Shown here piece by piece: positions 7,856 to 16,082 of a stretch of 64,000 nucleotides of DNA. Source of the stretch: Paraburkholderia atlantica. GTDB taxonomy: Bacteria; Pseudomonadota; Gammaproteobacteria; Burkholderiales; Burkholderiaceae. Every line of letters begins with the position of its first letter. Position 1 is the first letter of the stretch. The notes below the pieces were generated by a model. It had not been told where the DNA came from. It was given only the letters and a program-made list of their open reading frames with translations, and made no database searches. The translations under genes and the position numbers were made by a program. The stretch spans positions 79,471-143,470 of the forward strand of contig NZ_WHNQ01000022.1 of assembly GCF_009362785.1 (NCBI RefSeq). The letters run 5' to 3'.

Positions 7856-8551
7856 TCAGTCGGTGGATGCCGCCTGTGCCGCCTCGACGATGACTTCGAC
7901 AACGGTGTCGGGCGCCGTCACGCTCGGCGTGTGATCGACGTCGAACGCGTGGATGCGCGCGCCGATGTGCTGGGCGGTCGAACGCTGGGTCTCGGGCGCG
8001 ATCATCCGATCCTGCCCGGCGACGAGGAACCAGCTCGGCAGGTCTTTCAACGACGGTCGTCCCACGGGTTCGCCGATGCACGCCGCCCCGATCGGACGCT
8101 GGATCGCAGCGAGCAGGCTCGCTTCGCTCGCAGTCGAGTGATGCGCGAAGGCATTCTCGAACGCATCACGCGGGAGCCAGATCAAGCCGTCGCGATCGGG
8201 CACGAGCATCGGCGCGAGCTGATGCGCGTCACCGCGGTGGAACACGTCGGCCACCGTTTCGCCTTCGTCGGGCGCCAACGCCGCGACGTACACCAGCGCT
8301 TTCACGTTCGCCGCACGCATGGAGCCGATTACCGCGCCCGCGTACGCATGCCCGACCAGCACGACGGGTCCCTCGATTCGCGCGAGCGAGCGCTCGAGCG
8401 CAGCCGTGCCGTCGCCGAGCGAAGTCAGCGGCAAGGGCGCCGCGACGGCATCGAAATGCCGGGCGGCGAGCCGCTCGATGACCCGGCTCCAGCTCGACCC
8501 ATCCGCCCATACGCCATGCACGAGCACTACGTTCACATTCCGAAGAGACAT
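7856..8551 (-). CDS. Alpha/beta hydrolase-fold protein with nucleophile Ser replaced by Ala
   Basis: This 231-aa protein resembles the small esterase/hydroxynitrile-lyase-like alpha/beta hydrolases (HGVWADGSSW oxyanion loop; AGQDRMIAPE acid; DVDHTPSVTAPD catalytic His). The nucleophile elbow normally written GHSYxG reads GHAYAG, with Ala69 (codon gcg) where Ser is expected. It may be a non-hydrolytic binding protein or use another mechanism. AAGGAG precedes the ATG by 8 nt. It is transcribed divergently from the CGNR regulator, which may control it. Confidence 0.85.
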   Translation of the reverse strand: MSLRNVNVVLVHGVWADGSSWSRVIERLAARHFDAVAAPLPLTSLGDGTAALERSLARIEGPVVLVGHAYAGAVIGSMRAANVKALVYVAALAPDEGETVADVFHRGDAHQLAPMLVPDRDGLIWLPRDAFENAFAHHSTASEASLLAAIQRPIGAACIGEPVGRPSLKDLPSWFLVAGQDRMIAPETQRSTAQHIGARIHAFDVDHTPSVTAPDTVVEVIVEAAQAASTD

Positions 8552-8614
8552 GCTGTTGCTCCTTTGAGCGAAGAAACGTTGGGCTGAGCGGCAGGAATCA
8601 GAACGTGGTCGTTC

Positions 8615-8687
8615 GTAACTGTCTTAATGTATTTTTACAGGTTACTAATGAGTGATGTAACTTGTCAATGACGATTTTGATGGTTAC
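8615..8687. promoter_or_regulatory. Cluster of GTAAC/GTTAC half-sites in the divergent control region
   Basis: GTAAC (8615), GTTAC (8641), GTAAC (8657) and GTTAC (8683) have spacings 26-16-26, symmetric about base 8651. The inner pair forms an inverted repeat with an 11-bp gap. They overlap the predicted promoter of the CGNR gene and could bind that regulator or another one. Confidence 0.4.
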
Positions 8688-8690
8688 CAT
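8662..8690 (+). promoter_or_regulatory. Candidate promoter for the CGNR regulator
   Basis: TTGTCA, a 17-bp spacer and TACCAT are found 35 bp before the start codon. On the minus strand the overlapping TTGACA (8668-8663) could serve as the -35 for the hydrolase genes, though its -10 is weak. Confidence 0.4.
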
Positions 8691-8724
8691 GCAGTAATCA
8701 TCATCAGCTCCGTCACCTTGAAAA

Positions 8725-9366
8725 ATGGACTACCGTCAGATTCCCGCGCTGTTCGTGGCCGAAGCACCGGGCCTCGATTTTCTGAATTCGGTGGCCACGC
8801 CGGTGGATGAGCAAATCGACTGGATCGTCGACGGAGCGGGCCTGCAGGATTGGCTGCAACAGGCCGGCATGGTGTCGGCCGAGGCACTCGCTGAGATGCG
8901 CGGGCGGTTTGCGTCGGCTGAGTTCGACGCGGTGGCGGGCGAGGCGCGCGAACTGCGCGAGTGGTTCAGGCGCTTCGTCACGGCGAGGAAAGGGCGGCCA
9001 CTCACGGCCGCGGACCTACGCGAGCTCGAGCCGCTAAATCGATTGCTCGAGCGGGACGAACGATACGGCGCAGTCGTTCCCGGCGCTGAATCTGCGTTCG
9101 AATTCCGCGAGCTACGGAGGTGGAAGTCACCCGAATCGTTGCTAATGCCGATTGCGGAAGCGTTGGCAAGGCTTGTTTGCGACGAGGATTTCACACAGGT
9201 CAAGGCGTGCGAAGGTCCGCGTTGCACGCTGCTGTTCGCGGACCATACGCGCGGACATGCGCGGCGCTGGTGCAGCATGGCGGTCTGCGGAAATCGCGCG
9301 AAAGTAGCGGCGCATCGCAAGCGGCGCAAGGATCAGGAGGGAGCTGGTTCCCAGCTGCCAGACTAG
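8725..9366 (+). CDS. CGNR zinc-finger / ABATE domain protein, putative transcriptional regulator
   Basis: This 213-aa protein has an N-terminal stress-induced ABATE-type ligand region and a C-terminal CGNR zinc finger. The visible finger is CEGPRC...WCSMAVCGNR followed by a basic AHRKRRK tail. Family members are predicted DNA-binding regulators, often next to small-molecule enzymes. Its divergent position beside two alpha/beta hydrolases suggests local regulation. The ligand is unknown. Confidence 0.88.
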   Translation: MDYRQIPALFVAEAPGLDFLNSVATPVDEQIDWIVDGAGLQDWLQQAGMVSAEALAEMRGRFASAEFDAVAGEARELREWFRRFVTARKGRPLTAADLRELEPLNRLLERDERYGAVVPGAESAFEFRELRRWKSPESLLMPIAEALARLVCDEDFTQVKACEGPRCTLLFADHTRGHARRWCSMAVCGNRAKVAAHRKRRKDQEGAGSQLPD

Positions 9367-10094
9367 GCTGAGATTGCGACTGTGCCGTGCCCGCACCGGC
9401 GCGGCACCAGTTTTTGGCCCACTTGGACGAGCAACCCGCACAACATCGCGATGCGATTTCCCGTCCAACATGAGCCGCGGCGGCTTCATCAACAACGCGT
9501 CGATCAACGGCCCCGGATAGAGACTGAAGGTGGCGCGAGGTGAGCCGCACAACGGGCCAAATATCACGATATCTCTTTCACCTTGTCGACAATAGACTTT
9601 TTAGTCTGGAGTTGGCGCGCCGAAATGCACCGCGGCCTATGGTGCGCGGATCAATGGATCAAAAATCACGCTATCTCTTTCACCTTGTCGATTCTGGACA
9701 CTACAGTCTTGAGTTGGCGAGTCGCGGTTCGTCTACAGTCTTGGGTGAGGCACCGGATAGCTCAAAAATCACGATATCTCTTTCACCTTGTCGATAGTAG
9801 ACTTTTTTATCTACCAACGGCGCGGCAAAATCCACTACGGCCTAAGGTGCGCCGCCTGATGGCTCAAAAATCACGATATCTCTTTCACCTTGTCGATTGT
9901 GGACTCCGCAGTCCACGCTCGTCGTGTCCAAACTCACCTGATCATCGTCGCAATCCATGCCGCGCCCTGAATCCGCACGGCGGCGGCGGTACGGTACTAT
10001 TCGGGCGTCGCCCGGATGGGGGCCAGCCGCCGGACATTCCAGTCCGCTGCCACGGTCCACGTCGCCGGTGACGTCACATCGACTCCATTGCACC
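9367..10094. other. 728-bp intergenic region with a tandem repeat array
   Basis: No convincing gene is present. Several short open frames (for example 9540-9797 plus) repeat the peptide SRYLFHLVD only because they read across the DNA repeats, and the 103-bp step between copies 2 and 3 shifts the frame. The region holds the repeat array annotated at 9559-9915 and presumably the promoter of the downstream methyltransferase, which I could not pin down. Confidence 0.7.
9559..9915. repeat. Array of four imperfect ~102-bp tandem repeats with a 27-bp conserved core
   Basis: Cores lie at 9563-9589, 9665-9691, 9768-9794 and 9870-9896 (steps 102, 103, 102 bp). Copies 1, 3 and 4 are identical over 27 bp and copy 2 differs at one base. 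Each core is followed by a short hairpin of changing sequence but kept pairing, best seen in copy 4 (GTGGACT-CCGC-AGTCCAC). Units 1 and 3 also share a GCGGCCTA(T/A)GGTGCGC block. Spacers are related to each other, and no cas genes are near, so this is not CRISPR. A partial copy occurs at 11768-11802. Confidence 0.9.
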
Positions 10095-11219
10095 ATGACC
10101 AGCCCCGCAACTCTCACCTGGCCCGAAGCCGACGGCCCGCGCACCGCACGCTGGCGTTCCGAAGCGGTCGTGCCGCCGCCGAAGCGCGTCGTCGTCGCCG
10201 ACGACCGCACCACCGCCGATTCGGCCTACCGCCTCGCCTGCGAAGGCACTGCGCTGTTGTGGCACGGCGACTTCCAGAACGCGCGTCAATTGCTGCAGGC
10301 GGTCACGCGCCGGCTCGAACGCAAGCCGCGCAAGCACGGAGCGACATCGCTCGACGCGTTCAACCTGCATCGGCAGGCGCAGTCGCAGCGCGCCCGCACA
10401 CTCGGCATGATCCTGATCCCGCTCGATGCCGACTACGGCATTCCATTGCGCCGCGCGCCCGACGTGCGGCAGGCTTGCATCGAAGCGTATGGACCGGCGA
10501 CCGGCGATGCGTCGGTGGTGTCGTTGCGCGAGTTGCTCGGCTTGATCGGCGCGCACGAATGGCGCAAGAAGGGTGTCGAGATTGCTGCGCTCGGCGAGCG
10601 CATTCATCCGCATTACGGCGTGTTCTCACCGGTGCGCGGCGAGTACGTCGATCTGGTTGCCCGCACGGCGCTACCGTCGCTGGAACTCGCGTTCGATATC
10701 GGCACGGGCACCGGCGTGCTGGCCGCGCTGCTGGCCAAGCGCGGCGTGCGCAAGATCGTCGCGACGGATCAGGACGCGCGCGCGCTCGCGTGTGCGCGTG
10801 AAAATCTCGCGCGTCTTGGCTACGCCGGGCAGGTCGAGATCGTGCAGGCCGATCTGTTTCCGGACGGTCGGGCGCCGCTCGTCGTCTGCAATCCGCCGTG
10901 GGTGCCGGCGCGGCCCGCGTCGCCGCTCGAGTACGCGGTTTACGATCCGGACAGCCGCATGCTGCTCGGCTTCCTGAACGGCCTGGCTGATCATCTGACG
11001 CCGGACGGCGAGGGCTGGCTGATCATTTCGGATTTCGCCGAGCACCTCGGGCTGCGCACGCGCGAATGGTTGCTGGCGGCGATCGGGCACGCGGGGCTCA
11101 CTGTGGTGGGCCGCGAGGACATTCGTCCACGCCATCCGAAGGCCAGCGATCAGAACGATCCGCTGCATGTTGCGCGAGCGGCCGAGATCACGTCGTTGTG
11201 GCGGCTCAAGGTGCGGTGA
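10095..11219 (+). CDS. Class I SAM-dependent methyltransferase (PrmC/HemK-like core)
   Basis: This 374-aa protein has a ~190-residue N-terminal part of unknown role and a Rossmann methyltransferase domain. Motif I is DIGTGTG and motif IV is NPPW. The NPPW/NPPY signature is typical of methyltransferases that modify an amide or amino nitrogen (glutamine or adenine/guanine), so a protein or nucleic-acid substrate is likely. The start is the first ATG after the repeat region. It is convergent with the flavoprotein gene, 15 bp away. Confidence 0.85.
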   Translation: MTSPATLTWPEADGPRTARWRSEAVVPPPKRVVVADDRTTADSAYRLACEGTALLWHGDFQNARQLLQAVTRRLERKPRKHGATSLDAFNLHRQAQSQRARTLGMILIPLDADYGIPLRRAPDVRQACIEAYGPATGDASVVSLRELLGLIGAHEWRKKGVEIAALGERIHPHYGVFSPVRGEYVDLVARTALPSLELAFDIGTGTGVLAALLAKRGVRKIVATDQDARALACARENLARLGYAGQVEIVQADLFPDGRAPLVVCNPPWVPARPASPLEYAVYDPDSRMLLGFLNGLADHLTPDGEGWLIISDFAEHLGLRTREWLLAAIGHAGLTVVGREDIRPRHPKASDQNDPLHVARAAEITSLWRLKVR

Positions 11220-11234
11220 CGGCGAGTGCGCGCG

Positions 11235-12503
11235 TCACGCCGGTGCGCGCGCTTCCAGATACGCGCATGCGCCCCGGCCAGCCACCAGCCCGCTGGCAAA
11301 ACAGGCTGTCAGCAGATAACCGCCGGTCGGCGCTTCCCAATCAAGCATTTCGCCCGCGCAGAATGCGCCGGGCATCCGGTCGATCATCAGATGCGCGTTC
11401 AGCGCTTCGAACGGGATGCCGCCCGCCGTGCTGATCGCTTCGTCGATCGGCCGCGCGCGCAGCAGTCGCACCGGCAGCGCCTTGATCGCGTGCGCTAGGC
11501 CGCTTGCATCGGCGAATGCTTCTTTCGACAGAATCTCGTGCAATAGCGCCAGTTTGACCCCGCCGATGCCGATCCGCCCGTGCAGATGACTCGCGATCGA
11601 ACGCGAACCGCGCGGCCGCGTCACTTCCTCGACGACTCGCTCGAGCGGCAAGCCTGGCGCGAGATCCAGCGCGATCGTGAGCTCGCCGTCGGCCAGAATC
11701 CGCTCGCGGATCAGCGCCGACATCGCGTAAATCAAGCTCCCTTCGAGGCCCGTTTCGGTCAGAAGTATTTCACCTTGTCGATTGTGGACTTTTCCGTCTA
11801 CGTCGGTGAGGGAAATCGCGATCGTCTTGATCGGCTGGCCGGCGAAGCGCTCGCGCACATACGGGCCCCAGTCCGCGTCGAAGCCGCAGTTCGCGGGGCG
11901 TAGTGGCGTCACCGGCACGTCGCGCGACGTCATCAGCGGCACCCACGCGGCGTCGGAGCCGAGCCGCGGCCAACTGGCGCCGCCGAGCGCGAACACGACC
12001 GCGTCGTAGCCGACCGTCCGCTCACCGTCGGGCGTGGCGAAGCGCAGCGCGTGCGCGGCGTTGCCTTCGGACAGTGACGCCCAGCCGGTCCACTTGTGAC
12101 GCATATGGAACTGCACGCCCGCTTCGCGCAGCCGATGCAGCCACGCGCGCAGCATCGGCGCGGCCTTCATGTCGGACGGAAATACGCGCCCCGAACTGCC
12201 GACGAACGTCTCGACGCCCAACTCGTGCAACCATGCGCGCAGCGCGTCGGGACCGAACGCGTCGAGCAGCGGCGCAATGTGCTCGCGGCGCGCGCCGTAG
12301 CGGTCGAGAAACGGCTCGAGCGCTTCCGAATGCGTGATGTTCATGCCGCCTTTGCCCGCCATCAGAAATTTGCGGCCGACCGACGGCATCGCGTCATACA
12401 CGTGGACTTGCACGCCGCGCCGGGCGAGCGTCTCGGCGGCCATCAGGCCGGCGGGGCCGCCGCCGATCACGGCGACGCGGGCGGAATCGAGCGAGGAGGG
12501 CAT
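11235..12503 (-). CDS. BaiN/RdsA-type NAD(P)/FAD-dependent oxidoreductase (TIGR03862-like flavoprotein)
   Basis: This 422-aa flavoprotein has a dinucleotide-binding GGGPAGLMAAE motif near the N-terminus, the family KGGMNITH signature, a GLEGS segment and a C-terminal FAD-binding GEMLDWEAPTGGYLL. Its physiological reaction is not known. The ATG at 12503 puts the GGGPAG motif about 10 residues from the N-terminus; an in-frame extension to 12608 is Pro/Ala-rich and unlikely. Residues ~238-246 (VHNRQGEI) are encoded by sequence identical over 23 bp to the intergenic repeat 1.9 kb away. Confidence 0.88.
   Translation of the reverse strand: MPSSLDSARVAVIGGGPAGLMAAETLARRGVQVHVYDAMPSVGRKFLMAGKGGMNITHSEALEPFLDRYGARREHIAPLLDAFGPDALRAWLHELGVETFVGSSGRVFPSDMKAAPMLRAWLHRLREAGVQFHMRHKWTGWASLSEGNAAHALRFATPDGERTVGYDAVVFALGGASWPRLGSDAAWVPLMTSRDVPVTPLRPANCGFDADWGPYVRERFAGQPIKTIAISLTDVDGKVHNRQGEILLTETGLEGSLIYAMSALIRERILADGELTIALDLAPGLPLERVVEEVTRPRGSRSIASHLHGRIGIGGVKLALLHEILSKEAFADASGLAHAIKALPVRLLRARPIDEAISTAGGIPFEALNAHLMIDRMPGAFCAGEMLDWEAPTGGYLLTACFASGLVAGRGACAYLEARAPA
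11768..11802. repeat. Partial copy of the 102-bp repeat element inside a coding gene
   Basis: Bases 11768-11790 are identical over 23 bp to 9883-9905 of repeat copy 4. The following hairpin (GTGGAC and GTCTAC arms, one G-T pair) keeps the pairing of the intergenic copies. On the coding strand it reads in frame as VDGKVHNRQGE, just before the conserved TETGLEGS segment. Confidence 0.85.
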
Positions 12504-12841
12504 GCGGTTCGGCGGATCTGCGGGGGAAAAGGGCGGTGCACCGTCAGCGACCGAACGGACGGGCGGCGCGAAGGGCGTTATTGTCACACCGCGCGCGGCG
12601 CGCGGCAAACGCCGCCGACTGGTGTTGAACTTCGTTCATCGCTTGGCTCGCGCCGCACGCGACCTATACTTTTCACACATCTTCCATCGGACGTCGTTCG
12701 CGTCGTTCCATCGCGTCAATCCCCATTCACGTCACTTGCGACGCAACGGCTGCGGCGCGCTTCACTGTCGCGCGCCGGCAGCCGACGCGCGGCGCCCGTC
12801 GAATCGATGGAAGATCGATCGTCTGGTTCAAGGAGATTGCC

Positions 12842-13051
12842 ATGACCCGCAAATATATCGACTGTCGCGAATTTCCGAGCGAAATGAACTGCACCGTCGC
12901 GATGTCCGCCGACAGCGACAGCGAACTGCTCGAAGCCGCGGTCCAGCATGCCGTCAGCGTTCACAAGCACGCGGATTCGCCGGAACTGCGCGCGCAGCTT
13001 AAGACGCTATTTCATGAGGGAACGCCGCCCGTCGAGGCGCCGCGCGCTTGA
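12842..13051 (+). CDS. DUF1059 domain-containing small protein
   Basis: This 69-aa protein matches the DUF1059 pattern: an N-terminal IDCREFPSEMNCTVAMSAD and a C-terminal AVQHAVSVHKH helix with paired Cys and His residues that could bind a metal. AAGGAGATTGCC lies just before the ATG. Its function is unknown in the family. It stands alone between the flavoprotein gene and a hypothetical gene. Confidence 0.85.
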   Translation: MTRKYIDCREFPSEMNCTVAMSADSDSELLEAAVQHAVSVHKHADSPELRAQLKTLFHEGTPPVEAPRA

Positions 13052-13184
13052 GGTACCCGTGCAACGGGAGTGTGGAAGCCCGCGTCGCGAGCGGCATCTA
13101 GCCGCCCGCGCGGTGGTGTTGAAGCAGTCTTGTGGTGACACGCGAAACGCGATACCAAGCCATCCTAACCGACACGCCGACGCG

Positions 13185-13505
13185 CTAACCCGGATACGCC
13201 TCATCGACCTTCAGGCCGGCGAGCTTGAAGATCACCCGCAACGTCTGCGGCTTGATGTCGCGTCGCGATGCGAGCGTCGTCATCACGAAGTCGAGTACCT
13301 TGGCGTACTTGAGCATCGTCAGGCAGGTTTCGAGGTCGACGTTGCCGTCGCGCATGACCTCCGCGAGCCGCAGCATTTCCGTCGAGATGTCGCGAGCCAT
13401 CTCCAGTTCGAGTTGCTGTTTCTCCGACCATGCCGGCGCGGTGGTCAGCTTCGCCAGCATTTCCTGAAACTTCTGTTCGACATTTCCGTTGGGTACCGTA
13501 TCCAT
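13185..13505 (-). CDS. Conserved hypothetical protein, helical, 106 aa
   Basis: I do not recognise a named family. The 106-aa product has no signal peptide or membrane segment and appears mostly alpha-helical and amphipathic, with many Leu, Met and charged residues. The ATG at 13505 was chosen because GAAGAGG lies ~8 nt upstream; an in-frame ATG at 13526 is possible. Convergent with the DUF1059 gene. Codon use looks native, which supports a real gene. Confidence 0.65.
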   Translation of the reverse strand: MDTVPNGNVEQKFQEMLAKLTTAPAWSEKQQLELEMARDISTEMLRLAEVMRDGNVDLETCLTMLKYAKVLDFVMTTLASRRDIKPQTLRVIFKLAGLKVDEAYPG

Positions 13506-13876
13506 TGCCGCCTCTTCTGTGATCATCCGAGCGCGCGACAGGTTGCAAAGCCGGTCGCTGCTGGTTACGTAACGTTCGGCCCGTTGCGGGACCGCTCTCC
13601 CCACATGCATCCGGTTCGCATGTCCGGTCGCTCGGCCGGACAGCCTCCAGTTTTCGGCGACACGGCTTGCACCCGCAGGCTCAGCCAGCGCGCAAGCCGT
13701 TTCAGCCATTCTCGAGCCACTTCCGCGCAGCGCCTGGGCGAGCAGGAAATATTCCCAGCAGAGTACCTATGTCGCGTGGTCCGCGCGCCGTGCTCGCTGG
13801 GAATGCCGCAGTTTGGGTAAACTGGCAGTAACTTTTCTCTTTTTCCGTCATCTGTCGCACGTTCGCGCTGCAATTG
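13506..13876. other. 371-bp intergenic region
   Basis: No gene is seen. It contains the palindrome GTTACGTAAC near 13564 and an inverted repeat TGTCCGG-N8-CCGGACA (13621-13642). It separates two divergent genes and should hold both promoters, but no convincing -35/-10 pair was found. Confidence 0.5.
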
Positions 13877-14734
13877 ATGGCGACCCACACGATGTCCGGC
13901 AAAACCCACGAAATCCGTCCCAACCAGTCCGTCGAACTGCTCAAAGAACTCCACATCCTCACGCGTGACGGCAAGATGAATCAGGACAGCCGTCGCAAGC
14001 TGAAGCAGGTCTACCACCTGTTCCAGTTCATCGAGCCGCTGCTCAAGGACCTGAAGGACCGGCAGGGTTCGCTGACGCTCGTCGATCACGGCGCGGGCAA
14101 GTCATACCTCGGTTTTATCCTGTACGACCTGTTTTTCAAGGAGTTTCAGGACGCCGCTGGTGGGGCTTCGCACATTTATGGCATTGAAACGCGCGAAGAG
14201 CTGGTGACGAAGTCCGAAGAGCTGGCGGCGCGGCTCGGTTTCAAGGGCATGTCGTTTCTGAATCTGTCGGTGGCGGAGTCGATCACGTCGACGCGGCTAC
14301 CCGCCGAAATCGACATCGTGACTGCGCTGCACGCGTGCAATACGGCGACCGACGACGCGATCCGTTTCGCGCTCGAAAAGCACGCGAAGTACATCGTCGT
14401 CGTGCCGTGCTGCCAGGCCGAGGTGGCCGGCGTGCTGCGGCAGAACAAGGGCAAGGCCCTGAAGAGCGCGCTGACGGAAATCTGGCGGCATCCGTTGCAC
14501 ACGCGCGAATTCGGCAGTCAGATCACGAACGTGCTGCGCTGCCTGCAACTCGAAGCGCATGGCTATCAGGTCAGTGTGACCGAGCTGGTCGGCTGGGAAC
14601 ACTCGATGAAAAACGAGCTGATCATCGCGCAGTACAAGGACCTGCCGCGGCGCCGGCCGGCTGAGCGACTCGGCGAAGTGCTGGACACGCTCGGGCTCGA
14701 TGCGCTCAAGGAGCGGTTTTTCGTGCCGGCTTGA
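13877..14734 (+). CDS. Class I SAM-dependent methyltransferase-like protein (Methyltransf_32 type)
   Basis: This 285-aa protein has a motif I-like LVDHGAGKSYLGF, an acidic loop (YGIETREEL), and a distinctive TALHACNTATDDAIRFA / VVVPCCQAEV block seen in the methyltransferase family related to eukaryotic glutathione-S-transferase C-terminal-like (GSTCD) proteins. The substrate is unknown. The start ATG at 13877 directly follows a TTG codon; no good Shine-Dalgarno sequence is visible. Confidence 0.8.
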   Translation: MATHTMSGKTHEIRPNQSVELLKELHILTRDGKMNQDSRRKLKQVYHLFQFIEPLLKDLKDRQGSLTLVDHGAGKSYLGFILYDLFFKEFQDAAGGASHIYGIETREELVTKSEELAARLGFKGMSFLNLSVAESITSTRLPAEIDIVTALHACNTATDDAIRFALEKHAKYIVVVPCCQAEVAGVLRQNKGKALKSALTEIWRHPLHTREFGSQITNVLRCLQLEAHGYQVSVTELVGWEHSMKNELIIAQYKDLPRRRPAERLGEVLDTLGLDALKERFFVPA

Positions 14735-14754
14735 GGCGCAGGCTGGCGCCTTAC

Positions 14755-15309
14755 CTAGCGCTTCATCAACGCATCCCAACCGGAGAGGCCAATGCGCCGC
14801 AGCGTTTCCTGATTGCGCTCGTAAATCTCTTCCGCGTCGGGAAAGGCCTGCACGGCTCGCTCGATGCTGTCTTCACGCAGCAGATGCAGGATCGGATAGG
14901 GCGCCCGGTTCGTGTAGTTTTCGATGTCGTCGGGCTCGCTGCCTTCGAACTGGTAGTGCGGATGAAAGCTCGCGATCTGAATCACGCCTTCGAGCCGCAA
15001 CTGCTGGATCAGCCGGTCGGCGAAGAACAGGCAGTCGTTGAAGTCGAGAAAGTCGCCGAACGCGCGCGGCAGGATCAGCAGCGTCGTGTCGATGGCGGCG
15101 GGGTCGGCGGCGACGAGCGTCTGCAGCTCGGCCTCCAGGTCGGTGAGTACCGTTTCCAGCGTGTCCGCTTCGCTGACCGCATAGCGAATCTGCCCCTTCA
15201 CATGCACAGCCTTCGCGAACGGGCACAGGTTCAAGCCGATCACGGCTTCCGTCAGCCAGTGACGGGTCGCGGCGATAACGGCATCGTGGGATGCGGCTGG
15301 CAACGGCAT
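14755..15309 (-). CDS. DUF1415 domain-containing protein
   Basis: This 184-aa protein matches DUF1415 throughout: HWLTEAVIGLNLCPFAKAV near the N-terminus, FNDCLFFADRLI in the middle, and FHPHYQFEG...NYTNRAPYPILHLLRE near the C-terminus. Function is unknown; conserved Cys and His residues suggest metal or redox chemistry. The start at 15309 was chosen because the upstream extension is not family-like. Convergent with the methyltransferase at 13877. Confidence 0.9.
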   Translation of the reverse strand: MPLPAASHDAVIAATRHWLTEAVIGLNLCPFAKAVHVKGQIRYAVSEADTLETVLTDLEAELQTLVAADPAAIDTTLLILPRAFGDFLDFNDCLFFADRLIQQLRLEGVIQIASFHPHYQFEGSEPDDIENYTNRAPYPILHLLREDSIERAVQAFPDAEEIYERNQETLRRIGLSGWDALMKR

Positions 15310-15367
15310 GGCGGACGGATGTGACGGGGAAACGCGCAATTTTAAAGGACCCAGCTGACGGACTGAC

Positions 15368-16015
15368 TCAGCGAGCCTGGTTCTTTGCGCAAGCGGCGGC
15401 AATCAACTGCGCGGCGACTTTCGGCGCGACGAGGATCGGCCCGCAGCCCGGCCCGTAAGTCTGGCTCGCCGCGTACACACCCTCGATCAGCAGACCGAGT
15501 CCATCGGCGAGCGCTTGCGGATCGTCGGCGCCAGCCGCCGTCGACAGTTCGACGAGCCGAGCCATCAAGCGCTGCTTGTTGCGGAACACGAATTGCCGCG
15601 CCGGATGCGCGGTATCCGAAAACTCCACCGACACGTTCACGAACGGGCAGCCGCGGTAATGGTCGACCGAGGCGCGCACCGCGAGGTCGTCGAAGTATTG
15701 CTGAAGCTGCTTCGCCGGTTCGCCCGGATGTTTGGCGAAACTCTTCTCGACGTAGCCGAAGAACTGCTCGTCCTTCTGTTCCAGATACGCCATTACCAGC
15801 TCGTCCTTCGACGAAAACTGCCGGTACAGGCTCATTTTGTTCACACCCGCGCGCTCGACCACCGCATCGACGCCGACCGTGCGCACGCCCTCGCGATAGA
15901 ACAACTCGCTGGCCGCGCGCAGCAGATGCTGTTGCGCCTGCGGCCCCGCGGTCTGTGCGCCGCGCGCACGCCGCGAGCGAGTAGCGGCGGGCTTGAGAGT
16001 TTCGCTGTCGGACAT
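15368..16015 (-). CDS. TetR/AcrR-family transcriptional regulator
   Basis: The 215-aa repressor has the N-terminal TetR helix-turn-helix (AASELFYREGVRTVGVDAVVERAGVNKMSLYRQF, ~residues 33-68, described here by position and fold) and a ligand-binding C-terminal domain. It is divergent from the MFS transporter gene at 16169. Two inverted repeats of the same design lie between them and are likely its operators, so it probably controls export or uptake of the transporter substrate. Confidence 0.9.
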   Translation of the reverse strand: MSDSETLKPAATRSRRARGAQTAGPQAQQHLLRAASELFYREGVRTVGVDAVVERAGVNKMSLYRQFSSKDELVMAYLEQKDEQFFGYVEKSFAKHPGEPAKQLQQYFDDLAVRASVDHYRGCPFVNVSVEFSDTAHPARQFVFRNKQRLMARLVELSTAAGADDPQALADGLGLLIEGVYAASQTYGPGCGPILVAPKVAAQLIAAACAKNQAR

Positions 16016-16043
16016 GGCAAGTCACCCGAATGAAATTGACGCC

Positions 16044-16072
16044 TTGACATGTTACCGACCAGTAACTAACAT
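16044..16072 (+). promoter_or_regulatory. Sigma-70 promoter for the MFS transporter gene
   Basis: TTGACA (16044-16049), a 17-bp spacer and TAACAT (16067-16072) form a good consensus promoter 97 bp before the transporter start. The spacer is occupied almost entirely by the inverted repeat at 16051-16066, so a bound repressor would block RNA polymerase. Confidence 0.65.
16051..16066. promoter_or_regulatory. Candidate TetR operator 1
   Basis: GTTAC-CGACCA-GTAAC is an inverted repeat with 5-bp arms and 6-bp spacer inside the promoter spacer of the transporter gene. Confidence 0.6.
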
Positions 16073-16082
16073 CGCAACACCA

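Noticed and set aside
9563..9896. CRISPR array, because of four regularly spaced near-identical 27-bp cores
   Set aside because: The ~75-bp spacers are homologous to each other, each core is followed by a hairpin belonging to the unit, only four copies exist and there are no cas genes in the window.
9540..10071. A repeat protein with SRYLFHLVD motifs
   Set aside because: The motif arises from reading across the DNA repeats. The 103-bp step shifts the frame, there is no good ribosome-binding site, and residues between motifs are not conserved.
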